Assembly: GCA_963807865.1 (NCBI GenBank) | Contig: CAWEDK010000025.1 | Span: forward strand, 233,772-297,771 | Direction of reading: 5' to 3' | DNA length: 64,000 bases | Source: VAZQ01 sp963807865 | GTDB taxonomy: Bacteria; Pseudomonadota; Alphaproteobacteria; Rhizobiales; Xanthobacteraceae | In this document: one piece after another, positions 19,691-28,430 of the stretch | How the letters are laid out: the number at the start of each line of letters is the position of its first letter | Position numbering within the stretch: position 1 is the first letter of the stretch | Notes under the pieces: generated by a model | Seen by the model: the letters and a program-made list of their open reading frames with translations, nothing else | Told to the model about the DNA's origin: nothing | Databases searched by the model: none | Translations under genes and position numbers: made by a program

Positions 19691-19852
19691 ACGACACCTC
19701 GCATGTCGTCGATTCGCGCAGTGGTCCACGGGTCTCCCTCGCGCCGGATGGAGCGCTTGCGCTTCGAGGTATGGCGCGTCGGGGATCGCGGAGATCCCGT
19801 CGGCGGACAGGCCTCTAGCCGGGTCAGAGAGAGACGACGAAGCGCGGTGGGG

Positions 19853-20146
19853 TTACGGCGCGGGCGGCGCGCGAATCTGACGCGCGTGGAGCAGCGAGGC
19901 AGGCGAGGCCCCCGGGTCGTGAGGCACCGGCAGCGTCACGACGGGACCCGCGGGGTCCGGAGCCGGCGGCGGACTGGGAACGACGGCGGCCATCGCCATC
20001 ATGAGGAGGACGACGTCGTCGTTGTCGTCGTCGTCGAAGACGCCCGACAACCCGACGGGATCGGGCGGGCTGGCAAACACGGCCGCCGAGAGGAGGACAT
20101 GGCTGCTCAGCGCCGCGGTGACGATCAGGAGTCGCAGGCGATCCAT
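19853..20146 (-). CDS. Small secreted acidic, proline-rich hypothetical protein
   Basis: ATG 20146 begins a 97-residue protein with a clear signal peptide (MDRLRLLIVTAALSSHVLLS, cleavage near VFA-SPP). It is followed by the striking run VFDDDDNDDVVLLMMAMAAV and a Pro/Ala-rich tail (SPPPAPDPAGP). The DDDDNDD stretch might bind calcium; the hydrophobic VVLLMMAMAAVV that follows could instead be a second membrane segment. No family is recognised. It sits alone between the membrane glycosyltransferase and the sensor kinase; frame intact. Confidence 0.45.
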   Translation of the reverse strand: MDRLRLLIVTAALSSHVLLSAAVFASPPDPVGLSGVFDDDDNDDVVLLMMAMAAVVPSPPPAPDPAGPVVTLPVPHDPGASPASLLHARQIRAPPAP

Positions 20147-20204
20147 CCGGGGCCTCTCAGGTCAACCGTAGACAAGAGGTCTTCCGGGGTCAAGCGAGCG
20201 TTCG

Positions 20205-21735
20205 TCAGGCCTCGCGGCTCTCCGGGAGCACGACGGTGAAGACGCTGCCGGCGCCCTCGGTGCTCTCGACGAGGATCCGGCCGTCATGGCTGTCGACGAT
20301 GCTCTTCGCGATGGCGAGCCCGAGGCCGGTGCCGGGGATGTCCTTGGCTGCGGGGTCGTGCACGCGGTAGAACTTGTCGAACACGTGGGGCAGGTGGCGC
20401 GCGGGGATCCCGATTCCGGTGTCCGCCACGCGGATGGCCACTGTCGGGGCGCCGGCGCCGTCGGCGCACGAGACCGAGACCGTCACCCGGCCCCCGCTCG
20501 GCGTGTACTTCACCGCGTTGCCGATCAGGTTCAGCGCGACCTGCGTCAGCCGGGCGGACGCGGCCATCACCCAGGCCCCGGGCGGCAGGTGTGTGCTCCA
20601 TCGCGACACCCTTGGCCTCCGCTGACGGCGCGATCTTCGCACCGCGTCGGCGACGAGACCGGCGACGTCGATCCGTTCCTTCGGGCGGGCCGAGCCCCGC
20701 CTCGATCTTGCCGAGATCGAGGAGGTCCGAGACGAGCTCGGCCATGTACCGGGCCTCGTCGCGGATCCGCTGGACGCGGCGCTGGAGGGCAGGGTCCGTC
20801 GCCTTCCAGGAGATGACCTCCGCCGTCCCCTCGATGACGGAGATCGGATTCTTGAGGTCGTGCGAGACCGTGCTCACGAAGTCGTTCTTCATCTTGTCCA
20901 GGTGCTTCAGCAGCGTGATGTCGCGCAGGACCGCCGCCACGCCCACCGGCTCGCCGTAGGGCGTGACGACGGAGACGACGCTCGCCTGAGCGGTCCGGCC
21001 GTCCGGGAGCGCGAGCTCGGCCGTCCGGGGTCCCTGCTGCTCGAACAGCTGGCGCAGAGGCTCGTGGCCCGGCACGTCGAGCAAGGACCGCCCGACCATG
21101 GCGTCCGGGAGGAGCCCCAGCATGGGACCCACGGCGGGATTCGCCAGGAGGACGATGCCGTCGTCGTTCAGCATGACCACCGCGTCCGAGGTGCTGCCGA
21201 GGACCGCCGCCAGCGTGCTGCGCTCGTCGGCGAGCGCCTGGTACGCGCGCGCGCTCTCCAGCGCGGAGCCGAGCCCGGCCGCGATGACGGCGGCGGCCTG
21301 GACGTCGTCCGGCCCGTAGGCGGCCGGCGTCCGGCTGGCGAAGAGGAGCGCGCCCGCGACCTCGATGCCGCGGCGGACCGCCACCGCCAGCACGGCGCGG
21401 AGGCCGGCTGCGGTCAGGACCTCCTCGAGCGGACTGGCTTGGCCGGCGGCCACCAGATCCGGGACGACCGTCGACTGGCCCGTGCGCATGGTCCGCCCCG
21501 GGATCCCCTCGTCGGGCTTCCAGACGCGCGCGCCGATGTCGGTTGGCAGGGGGCCGAGGGAATGCACGAGATAGCCCGTCTCCTCCGGGGTCGGAAGGCA
21601 GACGGCCAGGTAGTCGCAGGGCACCGCGGCCGGCGCGAGATCGGCGAGAGTCTGGAAGAGGTGCGTGGGGATGGGCGAACCGGAAAGCGCGACCAGGACG
21701 TCGGAGAGCCGGGTCAGCCGGTCGGCGAGGCTCAC
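20205..21735 (-). CDS. GAF-PAS sensor histidine kinase, cytoplasmic
   Basis: The start is GTG 21735, sharing GTGA with the stop of the peroxiredoxin gene. Residues 15-165 are a GAF domain (VPCDYLAVCLP, PDEGIPGRTMRTGQSTVVPD, VLAVAVRRGIEVAGALLF). A PAS domain follows (LGSTSDAVVMLNDDGIVLLA, GRSLLDVPGHEPL, AAVLRDITLLKHL), then the phospho-acceptor helix FVSTVSHDLKNPISVIEGTA. The ATPase domain has LNLIGNAVKYTPSGG, VADTGIGIPARHLPHVFDKF, GTGLGLAIAKSIVDSHDGRI and SVFTVVLP. All H, N, G1 and G2 boxes are present, so it should be active. There is no transmembrane segment. One or two frame changes lie near 20640. Coupling to a peroxiredoxin suggests redox or peroxide-linked signalling; no cognate regulator is adjacent. 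Confidence 0.85.
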
Positions 21736-22360
21736 GTGGGCTGGAGCTCCTCGGCGCAGTGCTGCGCGACCAGGTCCACCAGCCGGGCAGCGGTCGGCAC
21801 GGGGTCGATCGGGCCCACGACGGAGATGTGCCGGATGACGCCTTGCTTGTCGACCAGGAAGACGCCCTGCTCCACCGCGGTCATGGCGTGGTGATGCAGC
21901 CGGCGCAGGAAGTTCCGGTTCATGACGTCGAGCCACGCGCCGCGGACCTGCGGCCCGGCGTCGCCGTGGGTGAAGGCGTGGGAGAAGCTCACGAGGGCGC
22001 TCCGCGTGGCCTCGAGCGCCCCGCGGTCACCCAGCCCGTACACGGCGTAGAGCCGCTTGTCCGGGTCGCACACGAACGGGAACGGCGAGGCGGCGTCGCG
22101 AAAGAAAGTCCGGGCGCTCTCCAGGAGGTTCGGCGCCACCTGGATCACCTCGGTGTCGATGGCGCGGAGCTCAGGGTAGCCCTGGCCGATCCCGTCCATG
22201 TAGCGCGGCAGAACGGGCAGGTGAAGCCGCGCGAGAACCAGAGCACGACGTTCCGGCGGCCGCGGTAGCCTGCGAGCTCGACCGTCGGGCCCTGCACCGA
22301 CCGGAGCCCGAACAGGGGCGCCGCGTCCCCGACGCCGGGAGGCGGCGGATCCTGGGGCAT
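21732..22360 (-). CDS. Peroxiredoxin-like (AhpC/TSA) thiol protein
   Basis: A 205-residue thioredoxin-fold protein: GDAAPLFGLRSVQGPTVELA, then VVLWFSRGFTCPFCRA with Cys-Pro-Phe-Cys at the peroxidatic position, VIQVAPNLLESARTFF, FPFVCDPDKRLYAVYGLG, FLVDKQGVIRHISVVGP and a final DLVAQHCAEELQ. The layout fits the AhpC/TSA family that reduces peroxides, although the CxxC in place of a lone peroxidatic Cys is nearer to thioredoxin-like/BCP-type members. One frame change lies near 22196. ATG 22360. The stop overlaps the start of the sensor kinase, so the pair is one operon. Confidence 0.7.
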
Positions 22361-22442
22361 GGCCCGAGGATAGCGCGGAGCGGGCCGCCGCCCCCAGCGT
22401 TTGGGGCGTCCCGGGCCGGCGGCGGCCGGAAGCGCGGGAGGG

Positions 22443-23639
22443 CTACGCGGCCGCGGGGAGGAGCGGGCAGGCCGGCGGCATTGCCGCCTTCTTTTTCGCG
22501 ATGATCGACGCGGCGTGGGCGGCGAGGTAGTGCGTGATCGTCTCCACTCTGATCTTCATCGAGCCGGCGGGCTTGGTGGAGTCGAGGTCCTGGAACGAGA
22601 AGAAGAGGGTGCCCGAGCGCTCCACGATCTGCTGCACGGGCGTGTAGGTCGGCTGGTCCATCCCGCATTCGTAGCTCGAGAGCCGGACCACGCACGAGAT
22701 CCACGGGATGCGCGCCCCGAACTTCGCGCCCCACAGGATCTCGTTCGTATTGGAGCTGTAGGAGGACGGCCACACGTCCCGGATGTCGAGCGGCGACTTG
22801 ACGTGGCCCGCGGCGATGTCGGGGCCGAACGCCCAGTCGAGCAGGTCCGCGTCGATGGGGAGGTACTGACCCCACAGGATCGGATAGCCGTACGCCTGGA
22901 TGTCGACCTCGATCTCGTGGCCGATGCCGGGATCCATGTGGTACGGACGCGCCAGCACGAGGATCGCCGACCGGTCCTCGCGCGCGCACCACTCGAGCAC
23001 CTCGCGCGACCGCCGGCGGAGCCCGTCCGAGAAGGTCCGGAGCGCGTGGAAGCCGGCATCCACCGCCGCCGCCATCTCGGCCGGCGTGAGCCCGGGCAGG
23101 GCGCCCCGCAGGCCCTCGAAGAGCTGCTTGGGCACGAGCTTCGGCTCGTCGAGCGACACGAACGGCGCGACGTAGCGGATGCCCTGCTCGGCGAACACGT
23201 CGCGCTCCTTGAGGAACCCGGCCTTGATGTTCTCGGGCGCGGCCATCACGCGGGGGCAGGTGAGGCTCTTGGCGACGTGGCCGCTGAGGAACGACGGGAG
23301 GTTGTAGATCATCGGCGAGAAGAGGATGTGGAGCTTCTCCCGCTGCCCGAAGACGAGCTCGCCGTAGTGCCCGGAGATGCACTTGACCGGGTAGCAGCAG
23401 TCCACGGTGCCGCGGCCCTTGCCGAACTCGCGGCCCTGCTCCTCGGAGGTGTCGGACGAGAAGATCAGGTGGCGCGGATCGATACCGAGGGCGGTGAAGA
23501 GCCCGTGCCAGAACTGGTGCGTCGACCAGAGGTTCAGGACGCGCGGGATCCCGATCCGGAGCTCAGCGCGCGACGGGTGCGGGGCGGGCGCGGCGGAAGG
23601 CGTCCTTGCGAACCATCTCGGCAACGTTAGGGTACTCAC
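22443..23639 (-). CDS. DUF2229 (COG3580-type) 2-hydroxyacyl-CoA dehydratase-like subunit
   Basis: The protein carries LRIGIPRVLNLWSTHQFWH, GTVDCCYPVKCISGHYGEL, LSGHVAKSLTCPRVMAA, LARPYHMDPGIGHEIEVDIQ, then EILWGAKFGARIPWISCVV and LSSYECGMDQPTYTPVQQIV. This is the DUF2229 pattern found at the C-terminal side of large BadF/HgdC-type activase proteins and related to HgdB-type Fe-S subunits. Cys residues (DCCYP, VKCIS, LTCPR, SSYECG) are candidate cluster ligands. It overlaps the end of the activase by 77 bases in another frame. Either it starts at 23639, or a single-base error near 23575 split one long polypeptide, which is the common arrangement elsewhere. It is the last gene of the cassette. 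Confidence 0.7.
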   Translation of the reverse strand: MSTLTLPRWFARTPSAAPAPHPSRAELRIGIPRVLNLWSTHQFWHGLFTALGIDPRHLIFSSDTSEEQGREFGKGRGTVDCCYPVKCISGHYGELVFGQREKLHILFSPMIYNLPSFLSGHVAKSLTCPRVMAAPENIKAGFLKERDVFAEQGIRYVAPFVSLDEPKLVPKQLFEGLRGALPGLTPAEMAAAVDAGFHALRTFSDGLRRRSREVLEWCAREDRSAILVLARPYHMDPGIGHEIEVDIQAYGYPILWGQYLPIDADLLDWAFGPDIAAGHVKSPLDIRDVWPSSYSSNTNEILWGAKFGARIPWISCVVRLSSYECGMDQPTYTPVQQIVERSGTLFFSFQDLDSTKPAGSMKIRVETITHYLAAHAASIIAKKKAAMPPACPLLPAAA

Positions 23640-25735
23640 GCTTGACCTCCTCGAGCTTCGCCTTCACCGTCCGCATCTCGTTCGCGTCCTCGACCAGGCC
23701 CTTCGGGCAGGAGTTCCCGCTGATGACGCGCTCCCAGCCCGGCGCGAGCGGCACCTTGCTCCACGAACGCCCGGCCGCGCCGGGCAGCTGCACGTCGATG
23801 AAGGTCCGCGTGCAGTTGACGGGGCACCACTTGCAGACCGTCTCGGCCTTGGTCGTGCTGACGTAGGTCAGCGCCTCGATGACGTCGAAGCCGCGGAACC
23901 GGGACGGCGCGCCTGCTCTCCGCGCCGTCGCCGGCGCAGAGGGCGGCGCCGATCGCGCCGGCCTCGCCGGAGTAGGGGTGGAGCACCACCTCGGCGTCCG
24001 GCACCTTGCCGGTGATGAAGTCGGTCTGCGCCTTGACCACGGCCATGTTGCGGTGGGTGCCGCCCTGGAGGACGAACTTCCGGCCGGCCGCGCGGAGGTT
24101 CTGGAGCTGACCCGCGTAGATCCAGACGTTGACCGGCAGCACGGCCGCCAGCGCGGCCATGATCTCCTCGGCGGCCCAGCCCTTCCGCTGCTGGTTCACG
24201 ATGTCGGACTGGAGGAAGACCCCGCAGCCCATCGCGAGGGACGGCATCGCCTTCGCGGTGAAGGCGCGGTCGGCGTAGCCCTCCAGGGGAATGCCGTAAC
24301 GCTCGGCCACGCCCTGGAGGAAGGCCCCGTTGCCGGACGAGCACTGCGAGTTCAGCCGGAAATCGGCCACCGTGCCCTGGCGGAGGAGCATGATCTTGAC
24401 GTCGGTGCCGCCCACGTCGCAGATGACGTCGGCGTCGGGGACGTAGTGGAGCGCCGCGGTCGCGTGCGCCACCGTCTCCACGATCGCGACGTCGGCTCCC
24501 AGGATGTCGCGGAGCAGGTCTTTCCCGTACCCCGTCAGCGCGAGCGCGCCCACATCGGTGAAGCCCGCCGCGCGCACCTGCCGGAAGAGCGACTGCGCGT
24601 CCTCGATGGGATTGCCCTTCGAGATGGCGTAGCAGCTGAAGAGGAGCTCCTTCTCCAGCGAGAGCACCACCGCTTTCGCGGTCGTGCTGCCGAAGTCGCA
24701 GCCCAGGAGTACGGGCGCGGCGGCGGACGTGGCGGAGCACGTCGGGCTGGCCGGGCGCCCGGAGTACCGGGCCACGAAGGATGCCAGCTCGTCACCGCTC
24801 GCGACCAGGCCCTTGGCGCCGTCCTTGGCCTTCTGCTCCTGCTGCCCCTCGGTGACCCACCAGGAGAGCTTGTCGCGCCCCAGATAGACCCCCACTCCGG
24901 CGGTTTCGCCCCGGGCGGTCTCCACGCAGCCGAGGCACGCGTAGTAGAGGGCGTCGTCGGGCACGAGAATCAGCCCGGACGGATCGACCTGGTCGCCGCC
25001 GAGGACGCCCCGCTGCGTCCACAGCTTCATCAGGTGATGGCGCCACGCCTCCTGGAGCCCCTTGAAGAAGAGATTGGGACCGCCGAGCAGGAGGACCGTG
25101 GGCATCGGGGTATTGCCCTTGGTCAGCGTGGCGAGGTTCTGGTAGACCACCGCCTCGAACAGGCTCGCGATGATCTCCTCGACGGGGACGCCGGTCTTGA
25201 CCAGCGTGTTGGCGTCCGTCTCGGCGAAGATCCCGCACTTGGAGCTGACCTTGTGGAGGCTGAGCCCGGCATACCCCATGGTGGCGAGCCGCTCCGCCGC
25301 CACCTGGAGCTTGCGAGCCGTCTTCTCGATGAACGTCCCGGTCCCCCCGCTGCACGCCGACTGCATGAAGACCTGCTTCGACTTCCCGGCGCCGGCGTCG
25401 GTGAAGAAGATCGTCTTCATGTCCTCGCCGCCGATCTCGGAGACGAAGCGCACCTCCGGGTGGAGGCGCTCCACGCACGCGGCGACGGCGACGACCTCCT
25501 GGACGTACTTGGCGCCGATGAGGGCGGTGATCGAGCCGGCGCCCGAGCCCGTGACGAAGACCCGGTCGACCCCGGGCGCGAGCCCGGCCTCGGTCTCCAT
25601 GCGCTCGAGGAACTCGAGCACCTTCTCGGCCTGACGCGTGTTGTGGCGCTGGTAGTCGCGCCAGACGACACGGTCCCCGTCCACCAGGGCCGCCTTGACC
25701 GTCGTCGAGCCGACGTCGAGGCCGGCGATCTTCAC
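23563..25735 (-). CDS. Tandem BadF/HgdC-type CoA-dehydratase activase ATPase
   Basis: GTG 25735 overlaps the upstream stop (GTGA). Two ASKHA ATPase domains sit in tandem. Domain 1 has KIAGLDVGSTTVKAALVDG, VTGSGAG, VSEIGGEDMKTIFF, the Cys-bearing SACSGGTGTFIEKTARKL and VSSKCGIFAETDANTL. Domain 2 has LLGCDFGSTTAKAVVLSLEK, ALTGYGKDLLRDILG, DVICDVGGTDVKIMLLRQG, LNSQCSSGNGAFLQGVAERY and LAMGCGVFLQSDIVNQQ. HgdC-type activases are homodimers holding one 4Fe-4S cluster with two Cys from each chain; here both halves keep both Cys. A C-terminal Cys-rich tail (CKWCPVNCTRTF, SGNSCPKG) follows a frame change near 23880. The role is ATP-driven low-potential electron transfer to the partner Fe-S subunits; the final substrate is unknown. 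Confidence 0.8.
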
Positions 25736-27324
25736 GACACCACCGCGGGCGGAGCCTCCGAGCGGGATCCGCTCTGACCCGCGTCGCGGGCCAGGGCGGC
25801 GAGCCGGTCCCCGCGGCCCATCAGCTCCGCGACGTGGAGCACGAGGTTGGCGGCGGTGCCCGCCGCCAGGCCCCGGTGCGGGATGGGGTAGGTCGCCATG
25901 CGCATCGCCGGGCGGGCGTCCACGTAGGCCCGCACCTCCTCGGCGGTGAGCCCGGCGGCCGCCAGCGCCCCGTCGAACTCGCGCTGGGCCCGCTTCTTCG
26001 CCTCGGTCAGGATCATCTGGCAGCGCGACAGGGCGTGCACCTCGGCGTCGCCCTTGATCTCGAGCGGCGCGTAGAGGAGGTCCGGGTACTTGCCCACGAC
26101 CCCGGCCATCGCGCCGATGCTCATGGTGTTCGGCATGCAGGAGTAGGGCGACAGCTCGCAGATCATGTGGGCCTTCTTCTTCTTGTGGGCCCACAGGGAC
26201 TTTCCGACCAGCATGTCGCCCTCGCCGCCGTCGAGGCGGCTGTGGAAGTACGGCGCCGCCAGCCGCCGCAGCTCGAGCTGGTTCGGGATCTCGTGCGGGA
26301 GGTTGCCCATCGCGCGCCGGAGGCGGTCGAACGTCCACCGGTAGAGGGCCTGGACCGCCCGGCCCGCGCCCAGCTTGAGGCGGGCGCCGCGCTCGATCCC
26401 GCTGTAGTCCTCGAAGCGCTGGAGGCCGAGCCGGAGCAGGTAGTCCATCCACACGGTGACGGCGGCCGGGTAGACCTCGGCGCCCTCGGCCTCGAGCCAG
26501 CGGTGGATGTTGTAGTTGGGGTCGCCTTCCACGGTCTGGAGGTAGAACTCGCCCGTGATCTTGACCTTCGGCTTCACGCGGAGCCGGTCCACCTCGATCG
26601 TCGAGAACTTCCGGTGAACCTCGCGGAGCGCGCGGGCGAAGTACGGCGTGCCGAGGTGCCAGGTGATGGCGCGCCAGGAGTCCTTTTGCGGGCGGTTCTT
26701 GAAGACCTCGAAGAGGTACTCCATGCTCTCGCGCACCACCGCGCTCGTCCGCCCCGCCTCGACCTCGTACGGCCGGACCTGGTACTCGAGGTCCTGCACC
26801 AGATCGGCGCAGAAGATCGCCCACAGGCAGCCGAACGTGATCGGCAGGTTGAAGTCGAGCCCGTCGCCCATGACCGCCTTCTGGTCCATCTGGTCCTGCG
26901 CCAGCAGGAACATCCGGAACGCCTCGAGCCCCGTGTTGCGCAGCGCGAGCTCGTAGCTCTGGTGGTACTGGCCGAACCGGCAGGCGCCGCAGGAGCCCGC
27001 GGTGAGGTAGACGTAGTTCTTGTTCACCTCGTCCGCGCCGATCGCCTTCGCCTCCTTCTTCAGGAAGTTGACGAGGTTCCCGGTGGTGAAGCTGGTCGGG
27101 CAGCACTGGCCGATGTCGGCCACCTCGCGCCCGGTCAGGAGGTCCTCCTTGGTCGCCACCGGCAGGATGCGCGCCTTGTAGCCGCTGTTCTCGAGCACGG
27201 CCTGGAGGAGGCGCTCCAGGCGCCAGTGGAGGCCGCCGAACAGCACCGTGGTGGAGTCCCGCTGGGCGCGGGTGAACGGGCGCGGCGTGTAGGTGCGATA
27301 GGGCTCAGTCGTGGCCGTCGCCAT
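25732..27324 (-). CDS. COG3581-type dehydratase-like Fe-S subunit
   Basis: A 530-residue intact frame from ATG 27324, overlapping the di-iron gene stop by 20 bases. Motifs: ARILPVATKEDLLTGREVAD, DIGQCCPTSFTTGNLVNFLK, TAGSCGACRFGQYHQSYELA, ITFGCLWAIFCADLVQDLEY, ICELSPYSCMPNTMSIGAMA and SRCQMILTEAKK. These multiple paired Cys resemble the cluster-binding regions of 2-hydroxyacyl-CoA dehydratase/benzoyl-CoA reductase-related subunits. I assign it to the COG3581-like group usually fused to or next to activases. The function is unproven in any organism I can name. With the activase and DUF2229 proteins it likely forms one complex. Confidence 0.7.
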   Translation of the reverse strand: MATATTEPYRTYTPRPFTRAQRDSTTVLFGGLHWRLERLLQAVLENSGYKARILPVATKEDLLTGREVADIGQCCPTSFTTGNLVNFLKKEAKAIGADEVNKNYVYLTAGSCGACRFGQYHQSYELALRNTGLEAFRMFLLAQDQMDQKAVMGDGLDFNLPITFGCLWAIFCADLVQDLEYQVRPYEVEAGRTSAVVRESMEYLFEVFKNRPQKDSWRAITWHLGTPYFARALREVHRKFSTIEVDRLRVKPKVKITGEFYLQTVEGDPNYNIHRWLEAEGAEVYPAAVTVWMDYLLRLGLQRFEDYSGIERGARLKLGAGRAVQALYRWTFDRLRRAMGNLPHEIPNQLELRRLAAPYFHSRLDGGEGDMLVGKSLWAHKKKKAHMICELSPYSCMPNTMSIGAMAGVVGKYPDLLYAPLEIKGDAEVHALSRCQMILTEAKKRAQREFDGALAAAGLTAEEVRAYVDARPAMRMATYPIPHRGLAAGTAANLVLHVAELMGRGDRLAALARDAGQSGSRSEAPPAVVS

Positions 27325-28159
27325 TCTGTCCTCCTTCGACCGCGAGGCGCGCCACTGACGCGGGTGTCAGCGCCGGGCGCGTGCTCCGGAACGAATCGAT
27401 CCAGTGCTCGACGAGGCGCACCGAGGAGAAGCCCGGGAGGCGCCGGATGGTCTCGTCGATCTTCCGGGCGGCGGCGCGTCCCTCCTCGCCGCCGAAGAGG
27501 TAGCCGGCCAGGAACGCCAGATCGTCCCGGCTCTGCTCCCCGCTCCCCACCGGGGCCCAGAACCGGTCGACGATCACGCGAGCGACCCTCGCCGCCCCCG
27601 GGCGGCGGAGCCGTTCCTCGGCCTGGCGATAGTAGAAGAAGAAATGGCGCGACTCGTCGAGCGCGATGCGCTCGAGGAGCGCGGAGAGCACGGGGTGCCC
27701 GGCCAGCTTGGAGAGCCGCCGGTACCCCGTCAGGGCGGTCATCTCGTTGATGGCTCCCCACGCCATGTGCAGCGCGCAGAAGTCCGGCCAGATTTTCGAG
27801 AGCAGGGACACGGCCGTCGCCTCGATCCGCTTCAGGAGGGGCTCCTGGCCGCGCGGCCGCGTCCGCGGCCCGAGGGGATGGCCGGCGGCCTCCAGGAAGC
27901 GCGCCAGCGCGAGCCCGTGGAACGTCTCCTCGTAGACCCAGCAGGCGAGGAACGTCGCGACGTCCGGGTCGTCCACGGCCCGGGTCGCCAGGAGCTCGCG
28001 GAGATAGATGATGGTGTGGGCCTCGACGTCCTGCATGTAGCGGAGGGTCCGGATCGTCTCGGGGCTGACCGGATGCCGCGGGACGTCGGCCCAGGGGAAG
28101 GCGGACAGCTCGACCGCGCGCGAGCGCGCCACGTAGGCCTCGAGGTCCACCGCGGCCAT
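27305..28159 (-). CDS. Di-iron ferritin-like / acyl-ACP-desaturase-like protein
   Basis: A 284-residue, intact, all-helical protein from ATG 28159. Four helices supply the carboxylate/His ligands of a di-iron centre: DVEAHTIIYLREL, the E-E-x-x-H motif in YEETFHGLALARF, INEMTALTGYRRL, and ExxH in IALDESRHFFFYYRQAEERL. The spacing matches acyl-ACP desaturases and related R2-like oxidases, which activate O2 to desaturate or hydroxylate. The C-terminal half is less familiar. It is the first gene of a minus-strand operon followed by the COG3581-like, activase and DUF2229 genes, with overlapping starts. An oxygen-using centre beside a low-potential Fe-S activase is unusual. The substrate cannot be inferred. 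Confidence 0.75.
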   Translation of the reverse strand: MAAVDLEAYVARSRAVELSAFPWADVPRHPVSPETIRTLRYMQDVEAHTIIYLRELLATRAVDDPDVATFLACWVYEETFHGLALARFLEAAGHPLGPRTRPRGQEPLLKRIEATAVSLLSKIWPDFCALHMAWGAINEMTALTGYRRLSKLAGHPVLSALLERIALDESRHFFFYYRQAEERLRRPGAARVARVIVDRFWAPVGSGEQSRDDLAFLAGYLFGGEEGRAAARKIDETIRRLPGFSSVRLVEHWIDSFRSTRPALTPASVARLAVEGGQNGDGHD

Positions 28160-28430
28160 GGCCGGCAGCCTACAACGATCCGCCTGTCGAGGGCAAAGAG
28201 GTACGGTCGCGTCATGTCACCCGCCCCTACGCGCGGCATCCCGTCGCCGGATTGGGCGCCCACGCCGGGGGATCGATCCGGCCCGGCGCCCGGGGCCTGG
28301 GGGCGGGACGGTCGCGCTCGCCCGCGCGCCTTGTGTCCCGGTCGGCCCTGGGCTACGCTCGCGTCAACGTCGTGAATTTGGTCTCCTGCCGCGTGACCGA
28401 TAGGCACACCCGAACAAGGAGGTAGGACCG

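Noticed and set aside
17531..19729. Apparent fusion of the membrane glycosyltransferase with the acyl-CoA ligase
   Set aside because: The join is an out-of-frame read-through of an intergenic region created by a frameshift; both genes have good separate starts and stops.
23879..25777. Very long plus-strand open frame (over 600 codons) opposite the activase gene
   Set aside because: It is the antisense shadow of a well-recognised G+C-rich gene; its translation is a low-complexity Gly/Arg/Val string with no fold. Similar shadows at 18353-29735 minus, 25834-27750 plus and 31409-33550 minus were dropped for the same reason.
22443..27324. Benzoyl-CoA reductase or 2-hydroxyglutaryl-CoA dehydratase operon
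   Set aside because: Only activase-type and COG3580/3581-like proteins are present; the catalytic HgdA/HgdB or BcrA-D sets are not recognisable, so no such substrate is assigned.
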